From the NCBI RefSeq assembly GCF_019801145.1, contig NZ_JAHVJQ010000001.1, forward strand, positions 558,001 through 622,000: a stretch of DNA of 64,000 bases. The letters run 5' to 3'. The notes under the pieces were generated by a model. The model was given only the letters and a program-made list of their open reading frames with translations. It searched no databases and was not told where the DNA came from. The position numbers and the translations under genes were made by a program. The DNA is from Leisingera aquaemixtae. Its GTDB lineage: Bacteria; Pseudomonadota; Alphaproteobacteria; Rhodobacterales; Rhodobacteraceae. This document shows positions 7,728 to 15,686 of this stretch, in pieces; the stretch's first letter is position 1; each line of letters starts with the position of its first letter.

Positions 7728-8653
7728 GCGGATTTCCTTTCACGGGGGCTGAGGTGGATGCCTGCCAGCATGCAGCGCACCGACCCGCCTGCGGTTTCGA
7801 TGGTTGGAATGGTCAAGGGGAGCAGCTCAGCGCTCTGCTCAATGATGGCGATCTGATCCGGACGCAGCGCCTGCAGTGCCGTTGCGGAAAGCGCCAAGAG
7901 GCGTCTGCGGCCTGTCAGCTCCAGCGCGTTGCCGGCGAAACTGGCGATCTGTTCCGGTGTCAGGTCAATGACTTGGCGGCCGGTTTCCTCCAGCCGCGCC
8001 GCAACTTCCGCACGGCGGGCGGGATCAACGATCATGTCCAGGCAGATCAGCGCGTATTCGGTGCCGATGCCCATCAGGACATTGGTGTGGTAAACGTCGC
8101 GGCCTGCATCATCTTTGGCTTCGAACACCATGGGTTCAAAGTTGAAATGGGTGCAGAACCGTTCCAGCAGCACCGGGTCTGCGCGGTTGGATTTCACCGT
8201 GTAAGCAATGCGCCCGATATGGTCGAGCACCATGGCGCCGGTGCCCTCCAGCGACAGGCCGTCCTGTTCCAGGCCGGAATAGTCGATCACGTCCTGCACC
8301 CGGTAGTCGCGTTTCAGAAGCTCGATAACATCCCAGCGGCGTTCCTTGCGACGGTTTTCGGCGTACATCGGATAAACCGCTACGTGGCCGCCGGCATGGG
8401 TGGAGAACCAGTTGTTCGGGAACACGCTGTCCGGCGTTTCAGTGGTGGTGTCGTCAAAGACATGCACCGTGACTCCGGCGCCGCGCAGGGTCTCGACCGC
8501 GCCGTCGAACTCCGCCAGCGCCTGCGCGGCGGTGGTCTCCGCCGAGGTATTCGCAAGCGTTTGGAAGGCGTTATCACCCTGTGTTTCAGGATTGGAGCGG
8601 AAGTGGTGCGGGCGCACCATCACCACCGCTGAGGGGGCTTGCAGGCTGCTCAC
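7724..8653 (-). CDS. ctlX: CtlX-type citrulline hydrolase (guanidino/amidinotransferase family)
   Basis: A 309-aa member of the arginine deiminase/amidinotransferase fold most like CtlX, which hydrolyses citrulline to ornithine with release of ammonia and CO2. The opening VVMVRPHHFRSNPET, the acid/His region TGAMVLDHIGRIAYT, and a C-terminal Cys in GGSVRCMLAGIHL (the expected nucleophile) are all present. It starts with GTG, overlapping the arginase stop by 4 nt (GTGA), and its stop overlaps the cyclodeaminase start. Tight coupling between arginase and ornithine cyclodeaminase fits an ornithine-producing role. Arginine or dimethylarginine hydrolysis remains an alternative from the same fold. 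Confidence 0.8.
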   Translation of the reverse strand: MSSLQAPSAVVMVRPHHFRSNPETQGDNAFQTLANTSAETTAAQALAEFDGAVETLRGAGVTVHVFDDTTTETPDSVFPNNWFSTHAGGHVAVYPMYAENRRKERRWDVIELLKRDYRVQDVIDYSGLEQDGLSLEGTGAMVLDHIGRIAYTVKSNRADPVLLERFCTHFNFEPMVFEAKDDAGRDVYHTNVLMGIGTEYALICLDMIVDPARRAEVAARLEETGRQVIDLTPEQIASFAGNALELTGRRRLLALSATALQALRPDQIAIIEQSAELLPLTIPTIETAGGSVRCMLAGIHLSPRERKSA

Positions 8654-9576
8654 TGGTAGCTCCGTGTCGGGCGGTCAAAGACGCGGCGGCCAAGCGCAGA
8701 GGCGCAGAGGTCCACCATCAGATGCGCGGTGCGGCCGCGCTCGTCCAGGAAGGGGTTCAGTTCAACCAGGTCCAGCGAAGTCATCAGGCCGGAATCATGC
8801 AGGATCTCGCAGACAAGGTGCGCCTCGCGCACGGTGGCGCCGCCCGGTACGGTGGTGCCGACGGCCGGGGCCACGGAGGGATCCAGGAAATCGACGTCCA
8901 GCGAGACATGCAGCATGCCATTGGCCTGCGCGACGTGATCCAGGAAGCGGTTCAGAGGTCCGGCAATACCGTTTTCGTCGATGTGGCGCATGTCGTGGGT
9001 GCGGATGGCACTGCCTTCCAGCGCAAGCCTTTCCTGCGTGTCGACAGACCGAAGGCCGATCATGCAGACATTCTCCTGCGGCACCGGGTTGTTCACTGCA
9101 GGAAAGCCTTCGAAGCCGTTGCGGCCAGTGAAATATCCAACCGGCGTGCCGTGCAGGTTGCCGCTGTCGGTCGTCTGCGGCGTATGGAAGTCGGTATGCG
9201 CGTCAAGCCACAGGACAAACAGCGGACGGCCTGCCTTGGCGGCATGGTTGGCGGCACCGGCAACCGACCCCAGCGACAGCGAATGGTCACCGCCGAGGAA
9301 AACCGGCATGCCGCGCCCCAGGGCGTCTTCGGCGGCCTGCGCCAGGCGCGAGGTCCAGCCGATGGTTTCGTTGCGGGCATAGACCAGCCCGTCGTTTGTG
9401 TCCTTGGCGTGGGTGTCCGGGGCCAGGTTGCCAAGGTCTTCCACTGTGTGGCCCAGGCTTTGCAGGGCTTCGGTGATGCCGGCGGTGCGGTAGGCGTCGG
9501 GGCCCATCAGGCAGCCCGCCCGGCGTTTGCCGCTGTCTACCGGGGCGCCAATCAGGATGCAGTGTTGTGAGGTCAC
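8650..9576 (-). CDS. rocF: Arginase
   Basis: Hydrolyses L-arginine to ornithine and urea with a binuclear Mn centre. The three metal-binding signatures are visible: LGGDHSLSLGS, WLDAHTDFHTP and SLDVDFLDPS. I chose the GTG at 9576 (VTSQHCILIGAPVDSGK, 308 aa), which has GGGAG upstream and the usual family N-terminus; a TTG or ATG further up would add 22 atypical residues. It heads the operon arginase-ctlX-ocd. A Lrp-type regulator gene is transcribed divergently 112 bp away, with a palindrome between them. Confidence 0.94.
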   Translation of the reverse strand: MTSQHCILIGAPVDSGKRRAGCLMGPDAYRTAGITEALQSLGHTVEDLGNLAPDTHAKDTNDGLVYARNETIGWTSRLAQAAEDALGRGMPVFLGGDHSLSLGSVAGAANHAAKAGRPLFVLWLDAHTDFHTPQTTDSGNLHGTPVGYFTGRNGFEGFPAVNNPVPQENVCMIGLRSVDTQERLALEGSAIRTHDMRHIDENGIAGPLNRFLDHVAQANGMLHVSLDVDFLDPSVAPAVGTTVPGGATVREAHLVCEILHDSGLMTSLDLVELNPFLDERGRTAHLMVDLCASALGRRVFDRPTRSYQ

Positions 9577-9641
9577 TGTTTTGATCTCCCAAAATCTCAG
9601 GTTTAATACTAGAAACTTCCGAAACGTGATGGAATCCAGCA

Positions 9642-9672
9642 ATCAATTTGCCCATGATGAGGGGCAATTGAT
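9642..9672. promoter_or_regulatory. Imperfect palindrome between arginase and Lrp genes, candidate operator
   Basis: ATCAATTTGCCC (from 9642) and GGGGCAATTGAT (to 9672) are inverted copies with a one-base offset, separated by a short AT-containing centre. The position between divergent starts (9576 and 9689) is where an Lrp/AsnC regulator would bind for autoregulation and control of the operon. Binding is inferred. Confidence 0.5.
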
Positions 9673-9688
9673 CAAAACGGGGTAAGGT

Positions 9689-10114
9689 ATGGACAAAACG
9701 GATGAGCGGCTGGTGTCAGCCCTGCGGCACAATGCACGGGCGTCGCTTTCGGATCTGGCGCTGGAGCTGAACCTGTCGCGGACCACCGTGCGGGCGCGGA
9801 TCGAGCGGTTGCAGGCGCGCGGCGATATCCTGGGGTTTACCGTTGTCCTGAAGGAGGATGTCTTGCGCGACCCGGTGCGCGGGCTGATGATGATCGGGAT
9901 CGAAGGCCGCGGCACCAGCCGCATCACCAGGCAGTTGCAGGGGCTGCCGGAAGTGCGGGCGATTCATACCACCAACGGGCGCTGGGATCTGATTGTTGAA
10001 CTGGGCACCGAGACGCTGGAAACCCTGGATGCCGCCTTGGCCAAAATCCGGACGTTCGAAGGCGTCGTGAGCAGTGAAACCAATCTGCTGCTGGCAACCA
10101 AAAAAGACACCTGA
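9689..10114 (+). CDS. Lrp/AsnC family transcriptional regulator
   Basis: A 141-aa regulator with an N-terminal winged HTH (residues about 4-50: KTDERLVSALRHNARASLSDLALELNLSRTTVRARIERLQ) and a C-terminal RAM/AsnC ligand-binding domain (about 65-135, including TTNGRWDLIVELGTETLE). Lrp-family proteins bind amino acids and act as dimers to octamers. Divergence from arginase makes it the probable arginine/ornithine-responsive regulator of that operon, similar in principle to PutR or ArgR-like Lrp proteins. The effector is not readable from sequence. GGTAAGG precedes the ATG. Confidence 0.9.
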   Translation: MDKTDERLVSALRHNARASLSDLALELNLSRTTVRARIERLQARGDILGFTVVLKEDVLRDPVRGLMMIGIEGRGTSRITRQLQGLPEVRAIHTTNGRWDLIVELGTETLETLDAALAKIRTFEGVVSSETNLLLATKKDT

Positions 10115-10130
10115 GAAGTTCAGGTGCTCC

Positions 10131-10159
10131 AATGCGGCCAGTGGTTTGGCGGCCGCATT
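10131..10159. terminator. Hairpin between convergent lrp-type gene and dsbB
   Basis: AATGCGGCC and GGCCGCATT form a 9-bp perfect stem with an 11-nt loop. It lies between two converging genes, but there is no good T-run on either side, so termination here is uncertain. Confidence 0.35.
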
Positions 10160-10175
10160 GCAGCCTGCTGGAATG

Positions 10176-10643
10176 TTAACTCTGTTTGCGGATGTGGTTG
10201 GCTGCGGCAATCCACAGCAGCGCAAGGCTGAAGGAGGCGATGGCGTTCCAGGTGGCCATGGAGAGCGACAGCATCTCCCACGGGACTTCGTCGCAGCGCA
10301 CCAGCGGCGCAGCCATGATCTGCTCCATCAGCTGGTCGGGTGACAGCCCGCCAATGGGGCCGGAGGTGCAGGTGGTGGGCCCTTCCCACCAGCCGCGTTC
10401 CACCCCGGTGTGATAGGCGCCGACCCCGGCGGTGGCCAGCGCCGCCAGCGCACCCAGATACGGCAGAACTGCGCCTGGGATAATCAGCGCAAGGATGCCG
10501 ATCCCAGCGGCAGCGGCATGGGGGTAGCGCTGCCAGTAGCAGAGCTTGCAGGGCGCCATTTCGCCGATGTACTGAAAACCCAGCGCGCCCAGAAGCAGCG
10601 CGGCAGAGCCGCCGGCGGCCAATACGATCAAAAGCCTGTGCAT
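10176..10643 (-). CDS. dsbB: Disulfide bond formation protein B
   Basis: Inner-membrane quinone reductase that re-oxidises DsbA. The 155-aa protein has four predicted membrane helices. Both redox pairs are present: CKLC after the first helix, and two further periplasmic cysteines in TTCTSG and VRCDEV. The ATG at 10643 is used; a TTG two codons upstream is also possible and would overlap the preceding stop. It is two bases downstream of the YqaA-family gene, so the two form an operon. DsbA is not in the window. Confidence 0.9.
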   Translation of the reverse strand: MHRLLIVLAAGGSAALLLGALGFQYIGEMAPCKLCYWQRYPHAAAAGIGILALIIPGAVLPYLGALAALATAGVGAYHTGVERGWWEGPTTCTSGPIGGLSPDQLMEQIMAAPLVRCDEVPWEMLSLSMATWNAIASFSLALLWIAAANHIRKQS

Positions 10644-10645
10644 GA

Positions 10646-11224
10646 TCAAATGTACCTCACCATCAGGAAGCCGCCGAACAGGAGCACCATGAAGGCTGTG
10701 AAAACCAGCCCCAGGCGGCGTTCAATAAAATCCCGGACCGGGGCGCCAAACTGCCACAGTAGGCCCGCGACGATGAAAAAACGCAGTGCGCGCGCCAGGA
10801 TAGAAGTGGCAATGAATGTGCCAAGCGGCATCCCGGTCCAGCCCGACATGATGGTGATCACCTTGTAGGGGAATGGCGTGATGCCTGCGCCCAGCACTGC
10901 CCAGAACCCGAAATCGTTGAACCGGGTGTTGAACTCCGCCATGGCGTCGCCCTTGCCCATGGCTTCCAGAACCGGCTGTCCGATACCCTCGTAGAAAAAG
11001 GCACCGATAGCGTATCCCAGCACACCCCCGGCCACGGAGGCGATCAGCGCCACCAGCGCGATCAGCCAGGCACGCGACGGGCGGGCCAGGATCATCGGGA
11101 TCATCAGAACGTCCGGCGGGATCGGGAACACCGAGCTTTCGACAAAGGCGACAACAGCCAGGCACCACAGCACCCTGGGATGATCGGCCAGGGCCATCGT
11201 CCGGTCATATAGCGGTTTCAGCAT
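10646..11224 (-). CDS. YqaA family (DedA/SNARE-associated) membrane protein
   Basis: A 192-aa multi-span membrane protein of the SNARE_assoc/DedA superfamily, YqaA branch. It shows VVAFVESSVFPIPPDVLMIPM (conserved ExxxFPIPP), the family G-x-x-x-G-rich helix SVAGGVLGYAIGAFF, and GAGITPFPYKVITIMSG followed by SILARALRFFIVAGLL (conserved Arg). These match the flippase-like core of DedA proteins. I chose the ATG at 11224 (MLKPLYDRTM); ATGs at 11257 and 11269 would add a hydrophilic N-terminus. Members help membrane lipid handling and envelope homeostasis; the substrate here is unknown. Confidence 0.85.
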   Translation of the reverse strand: MLKPLYDRTMALADHPRVLWCLAVVAFVESSVFPIPPDVLMIPMILARPSRAWLIALVALIASVAGGVLGYAIGAFFYEGIGQPVLEAMGKGDAMAEFNTRFNDFGFWAVLGAGITPFPYKVITIMSGWTGMPLGTFIATSILARALRFFIVAGLLWQFGAPVRDFIERRLGLVFTAFMVLLFGGFLMVRYI

Positions 11225-11388
11225 GCTGGGTCCTGCGTCCTCAACGGCTTTTGCCATGGGAGGTGGCATGCGCGCGGCGCTCCGTCAAGCTGCGAGGCTG
11301 CTGAATTTGCCGCGCAGAGTAATTTCAGCGGCGAAGCCCCGATTTGCCTCTGGACCTCGGCTGATTGCTTGGCTAGGAACAGACCGTG

Positions 11389-11474
11389 GCCCAAGTGGCG
11401 GAATGGTAGACGCAGGGGATTCAAAATCCCCCGATGGCAACATCGTGAGAGTTCGAGTCTCTCCTTGGGCACCA
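11389..11474 (+). tRNA. tRNA-Leu (anticodon CAA)
   Basis: A full class II cloverleaf: acceptor GCCCAAG/CTTGGGC, D-arm GCGGAATGGTAGACGC, anticodon stem GGGGA/TCCCC around TT-CAA-AA, long variable arm GATGGCAACATC, T-arm GAGAGTTCGAGTCTCTC, discriminator A and an encoded CCA. Confidence 0.96.
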
Positions 11475-11529
11475 CCGCAATCCTATGAAAACCAAGTGCT
11501 TGTGCCGTGATTGTGATGCGCGGGCGCTG

Positions 11530-12576
11530 TTAGGCCCAGGTCTGCTCCAAGTGGCGCAGCCAATTGCCATGGCACAGCTTTGCCATTAGCCTGTCGTCGT
11601 ACCCACGCGCCTTCATTGCCTTGCGCAGAACCGGCAGCCCTGAGACATCCTTGATCTCGGCGGGCACGGTTGCGCCGTCAAAATCCGAACCCAGTCCGAC
11701 CCTGTCCTCACCAAGTTCGCAGATGAGGTAATCTAGATGGTCAATCATCCGGCTGACCGGCGTGTCTGCGTCCATCCGCCCGTCTTCGCGCAGGAAGGCG
11801 ACGGCGAAGTTCAGCCCCACCAGGCCGTCGCTGTCGCGGATGGCGTGCAGTTGCCTGTCTGTCAGATTCCGGCTGTGCGGGCAGAGAGCGTGAGCATTGG
11901 AATGGGTCGCCACCAGCGGCTTTCTGGAGTGTCTTGCAACATCCCAGAACCCGGCTTCGTTCAGGTGAGAGAGGTCAATCAGGATGTTCAGTTCATTGCA
12001 CTTTTTCACCAGGCGAACACCATCGGCTGTCAAGCCGGGGCCGGTGTCCGGGCTGGAGGGGAAGCGGAACGGCACGCCATGGCCATATATCGTGGGGCGG
12101 CTCCAGACCGGGCCGAGCGAGCGCAATCCCGCGGAGTGCAGCACCTCCAGCAAATGGAAATCCGGGTCGATTGCTTCGGCGCCTTCCATATGCATGACGG
12201 CTGCCATGATACCGTCTTGCATTGCGCCGCGAATGTCAGCCGCAGTGCGGCATATCTTGAGCGCGCCTTGTGTTTCCAGACGGATCAGAATTGCGGCCTG
12301 AGCAAGGGCAATCGGCGCAGACCGCGGCCAGTCCGCTGCGGGTGGCAGCGGCAGGTCGTAGCTGTCTGCCATCATATCTTCCATGAAGGAAGCATCACCG
12401 TCGTGCGGGACGAAGATGGCAAAGAACCCGCCCGCAAAACCGCCCATCGTCGCTTTGAACAGGTCGATGTGATGGCCGCCAGAGCCCAAGAAACCGTCCT
12501 TGTCAGAAGCAACACTGCCAGACTGAATCTGCAGCAGCAGGTCGTTGTGCCCGTCGAAGATCAGCGGGTGTTTCAT
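11530..12576 (-). CDS. Membrane dipeptidase (peptidase M19)
   Basis: A 348-aa zinc dipeptidase of the renal dipeptidase family. Metal-ligand motifs are visible: HxD in FDGHNDLLL at the N-terminus, the bridging Glu in HMEGAEAID, and His residues in DLSHLNEAGF and ATHSNAHAL; GSDFDG near the C-terminus is also typical. There is no signal peptide, so it is cytoplasmic despite the family name. It is the last gene of a minus-strand set with mtnA and a class II aldolase (28-bp gap), which is an unusual partner. It may cleave a dipeptide or a cyclic/thio-adduct; the substrate is unknown. Confidence 0.9.
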   Translation of the reverse strand: MKHPLIFDGHNDLLLQIQSGSVASDKDGFLGSGGHHIDLFKATMGGFAGGFFAIFVPHDGDASFMEDMMADSYDLPLPPAADWPRSAPIALAQAAILIRLETQGALKICRTAADIRGAMQDGIMAAVMHMEGAEAIDPDFHLLEVLHSAGLRSLGPVWSRPTIYGHGVPFRFPSSPDTGPGLTADGVRLVKKCNELNILIDLSHLNEAGFWDVARHSRKPLVATHSNAHALCPHSRNLTDRQLHAIRDSDGLVGLNFAVAFLREDGRMDADTPVSRMIDHLDYLICELGEDRVGLGSDFDGATVPAEIKDVSGLPVLRKAMKARGYDDRLMAKLCHGNWLRHLEQTWA

Positions 12577-12604
12577 TCAGCCTCCATTTTGCGTCAACGC
12601 ATGA

Positions 12605-13270
12605 TCAGCGGCTGTCTTTCAGCCCGTAGTCCGTGAAGGCAGCGATCACTTCCGCCATTTCGTCTTCACTCAGGATGTGCGGCTTTCCGATGGTCAGGCT
12701 TGCCGTGTAACCCTTTGCCAGTGTTTCCAATTCCACCATGCGCCACAGCGCGCGCGGCAGGCTGTCCCCGGTTGCCACCGCACCATGGTTGGCCATCAGG
12801 CAGGCGCTGCGTTCCTGCAAGGCGCGGATGATATTTTCCGACAGATGCCGGCTGCCGAACAGCGCGTAATCCGCTACTGGAACATCGCTGCCACCAAAGG
12901 CTGCGACCATGTAGTGGCACGCCGGTATAGTCTGACGGTTCATCGCCAGCGCACTGCAGTAGACGGGATGGGCATGGACCACGGCATTCACGCCGGGTTT
13001 GGCCTGAAGGATCGCCATGTGAAAAGGCCACTCGGTCGAGGGCTTCAGCTGCCCCTGCTGTTCAGGGCTGCCGCCCAGCGGTATCAGCACAAGATCTTCA
13101 GGTGCCAGTTTCTCATAAGGAACGCCGGACGGGGTGATCAGCATGTGATTTTCCGCGCGAACCGAGATGTTGCCGGAGGTGCCCTGATTGATGCCCGCGG
13201 CGTTCATTTCCAGGCAGGCGTCAATCACCGCCTGCCGTAGTTCGGTGCAGTCGTGATACGGCGGCTTCAT
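12605..13270 (-). CDS. Class II aldolase, probable methylthioribulose-/deoxyribulose-1-phosphate aldolase
   Basis: A 221-aa class II aldolase/adducin domain protein of the fuculose-phosphate aldolase type. It shows GTSGNISVR (phosphate binding), the catalytic region PSGVPYEKL, zinc ligands in HAHPVY and a further His in NHGAVATGD. It sits 16 bp downstream of mtnA on the same strand. In Rhodospirillum rubrum and others, such an aldolase (Ald2) splits 5-methylthioribulose-1-phosphate to DHAP and methylthioacetaldehyde, and related DrdB enzymes handle 5-deoxyribulose-1-phosphate. The context makes that role likely. The alternative, an MtnB-type dehydratase in the universal salvage pathway, shares the fold. 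Confidence 0.8.
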   Translation of the reverse strand: MKPPYHDCTELRQAVIDACLEMNAAGINQGTSGNISVRAENHMLITPSGVPYEKLAPEDLVLIPLGGSPEQQGQLKPSTEWPFHMAILQAKPGVNAVVHAHPVYCSALAMNRQTIPACHYMVAAFGGSDVPVADYALFGSRHLSENIIRALQERSACLMANHGAVATGDSLPRALWRMVELETLAKGYTASLTIGKPHILSEDEMAEVIAAFTDYGLKDSR

Positions 13271-13286
13271 GGTGCGGCGTCCGGCA

Positions 13287-14393
13287 TCAGGCGGATTTTG
13301 CTGCGGCCATTTCCGGAAACAGGCCTGCCAGGCCTTCCTCGGAGGCGTCGCAGATGCCGCGCTCGGTAATCAGCCCGGTAACCAGCCGGTTTGGCGTCAC
13401 GTCAAACGCGGGGTTGCCGCCGGGGGTGCCGTCCGGTGTCACCTGTACAACGCTGATTGCGCCGTCTTCGGTCTTGCCCTGAACATGGGTGATCTCCCGC
13501 TCGCTGCGCTCCTCGATCGGGATCTCGGCAACGCCGTCGGAGACCGTCCAGTCGATGGTCGGCGAGGGCAGGGCGACATAGAACGGCACTCCGTTATCGC
13601 GGGCGGCCAGCGCCTTCAGATAGGTGCCGATCTTGTTGCAAACGTCGCCTTGGCGGGTGGTCCGGTCGGTGCCGGTGATGACCAGATCGACCTGGCCGTG
13701 CTGCATCAGGTGGCCGCCGGCGTTGTCGCTGATGTAGCTGTGGCTGATGCCGTGGCTGCCCAGCTCCCAGGAGGTCAGCGCCCCCTGGTTGCGGGGCCGT
13801 GTTTCGTCGACCCAGACGTGAATCGGAATGCCAGCCTCATGCGCCTGGTACATCGGGCTGGTGGCAGTGCCCCAGTCGACAGTTGCCAGCCAGCCGGCGT
13901 TGCAGTGAGTCAGCAGCCGGACCGGCTCACCCGCGGGTTTTCCGGCGGCGATCTGCCGGATCAGTTCCAGCCCGTGCGCGCCGAGGCTGCGGTTGATTTC
14001 GACATCCTCATCCGCAATCTCATGCGCCAGGGCCAGGGCAGCTGCGGCACGCTTTCCCTCATCCAGCGGCCTCAGGCGGCTGCGGCAGCGGTCCAGCGCC
14101 CAGCGCAGGTTGATCGCGGTCGGGCGTGTTGCGTTGAGGAAGCTCCAGGCCTGATCCATGGCCGCATCAGACGGGTCCAGCCGCATTGCGAGCGCCATCC
14201 CATAGGCGGCCGTCGCCCCGATCAGGGGGGCGCCGCGGATCCGCATCTCAACAATTGCATCGGCAAACTCCTGCAGCGTGTCCACCTGCTGAATGCGGAA
14301 CTCATGCGGCAGCCAGCGCTGGTCGATGATCTGCAACGCATCCCGTTCGTAGTCCCACCACAGCGACCGGTAGTGCGTCCCGTCAACTTTCAT
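13287..14393 (-). CDS. mtnA: S-methyl-5-thioribose-1-phosphate isomerase (MtnA) or 5-deoxyribose homologue
   Basis: Isomerises 5-methylthioribose-1-phosphate to the ribulose form in methylthioadenosine salvage. The 368-aa protein carries [16 protein letters not shown], the catalytic Cys region [18 protein letters not shown], and the Asp in [23 protein letters not shown], all diagnostic of MtnA. I use the ATG at 14393 ([13 protein letters not shown]); 32 upstream residues in frame look non-coding. It heads an operon with a class II aldolase and a dipeptidase. The kinase or phosphorylase giving its substrate (MtnK, MtnP or MtnN) is not in the window. A 5-deoxyribose-1-phosphate specificity is also possible. 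Confidence 0.92.
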   Translation of the reverse strand: MKVDGTHYRSLWWDYERDALQIIDQRWLPHEFRIQQVDTLQEFADAIVEMRIRGAPLIGATAAYGMALAMRLDPSDAAMDQAWSFLNATRPTAINLRWALDRCRSRLRPLDEGKRAAAALALAHEIADEDVEINRSLGAHGLELIRQIAAGKPAGEPVRLLTHCNAGWLATVDWGTATSPMYQAHEAGIPIHVWVDETRPRNQGALTSWELGSHGISHSYISDNAGGHLMQHGQVDLVITGTDRTTRQGDVCNKIGTYLKALAARDNGVPFYVALPSPTIDWTVSDGVAEIPIEERSEREITHVQGKTEDGAISVVQVTPDGTPGGNPAFDVTPNRLVTGLITERGICDASEEGLAGLFPEMAAAKSA

Positions 14394-14532
14394 TCGGCTG
14401 TCTCCCTTGGGTTGGCGCGGCACTGCACAGGCGGCCGGAAACGGCCGGCCGGGCACGCCCGGTGCGGTGCTGCCTGTGGGGTTACACAAGCATCAGCTTC
14501 AAGAGATTTCAATGGCCTGGACTATAAAAGTG

Positions 14533-15378
14533 TCACAGGGAATTGGCAGAGAAGGTATCACAGGCGTTCACATCACCCGTTTGATAGCCGCGGGCGAACC
14601 ATTCCTGCCGCTGTGCGCTGGTGCCGTGGGAAAACGTATGCGGCTGCGGCACCCGGCCGGCATTGCGCTGCAGCGTGTCATCGCCGATCTGCTTGGCTGC
14701 GTTCATCGCCTCTTCAACGTCGCCGGGTTCCAGCGTGCCCAGCGCGTCCTGTGCGTAGCGTGCCCAGATCCCGGAGAAGCAATCGGCCTGCAGCTCTGTG
14801 CGGACAGATATGGCATTGGACTCAACCTCGCTCACGCGGGCCCTTATGCGCTGGGTTTCGCCCAGGATGCCAAGCTCGTTCTGGACATGATGGGCAACTT
14901 CGTGGGCGACGACATAGGCTGCTGCAAAATCGCCGCGTGCGCCCAGCCGCTGGCTGAGTGTGGTGAAGAAGGAGGTGTCGAGGTAAACCTTTTCGTCCAG
15001 CGGGCAGTAAAACGGTCCGGTTGCACCGGAGGCCCCGCCGCAGGGCGATTGTGTCACCCCTTTGTACAGAACAAGAACCGCCGGGCTGTATCGGCGTCCG
15101 AGCTGCTGTTTGAAGACGGAGGCCCAGACGTCTTCGGTATCGGCGAGGGCAACGCTGACGAATTCCGCGGCTTCCTGGTCGGCTGCCGTGACCGGCGCCG
15201 GGCTGCCGCTTTGCGGTGCGGAGCCTTGCAGCAGCGGAGTCAGATCCACCCCTAAAAAGGCACCTGCAACAACGATCAGAAGAAGGCCGGCCCCGCCGAA
15301 ACCTGCAGTCCGGCCTGTCATCCGGCGGCCCCGCCGGTCCTCGATATTCCGGCTTCCCCGCCGCCCTCTCCACCGCAT
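14533..15378 (-). CDS. Neutral zinc metallopeptidase, YpfJ family
   Basis: A 281-aa protein of the YpfJ (zinc_peptidase/KPN) family. The N-terminus is very basic (MRWRGRRGSRNIEDRRGRR), followed by one membrane helix (FGGAGLLLIVVAGAFLGVDL), so it is membrane anchored with the catalytic domain outside. The zinc site is the HExxH of VVAHEVAHHVQ, with the acidic ligand further on in ELQADCFSGIWA. RYSPAVLVLYKG and SPCGGASGATGPFYCP are also family-typical. The biological substrate is unknown. It stands alone between mtnA and a 308-bp non-coding stretch. Confidence 0.88.
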   Translation of the reverse strand: MRWRGRRGSRNIEDRRGRRMTGRTAGFGGAGLLLIVVAGAFLGVDLTPLLQGSAPQSGSPAPVTAADQEAAEFVSVALADTEDVWASVFKQQLGRRYSPAVLVLYKGVTQSPCGGASGATGPFYCPLDEKVYLDTSFFTTLSQRLGARGDFAAAYVVAHEVAHHVQNELGILGETQRIRARVSEVESNAISVRTELQADCFSGIWARYAQDALGTLEPGDVEEAMNAAKQIGDDTLQRNAGRVPQPHTFSHGTSAQRQEWFARGYQTGDVNACDTFSANSL

Positions 15379-15686
15379 GTCATTCTCCTTGCTTGCAGGC
15401 CAGGCTTCTTTGCCGGAACAAGGTAACGGCCTTGCACCCGTTATCAAATCCCGTAAGCACGGGTGGCCCGCCCCTGCATACCAAGAACGCCTGCCTGCGG
15501 GCCGCGGTTCCATTGATATCTGGTCACTGGTGGCCTTCCGGAAACGACGGAAGTTTCAGGGCAACGCGTGTGCAGCTTGCAGATGTGTGCTGGGACGGTA
15601 TTCAATAGGGCAACGATTTGGATACGGGGCGGCACGCCGGGTTTACGGCTGCGCTGAAATTTTCTGTTTAATTGAAAGGCTCAAGA
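15379..15686. other. Intergenic region upstream of the RND operon, no gene seen
   Basis: This 308-bp divergent region separates the metallopeptidase start from the efflux operon start. It should hold both promoters. A weak candidate, TTGCAG then TATTCA 16 bp later near 15577-15604, points toward the efflux genes. No repeat or operator stands out, and no regulator gene is adjacent. Confidence 0.35.

Noticed and set aside
13269-14957. Long 562-aa plus-strand frame opposite mtnA and the metallopeptidase
   Set aside because: It mirrors real minus-strand genes; its length comes from GC-rich codon bias and no motif supports it.
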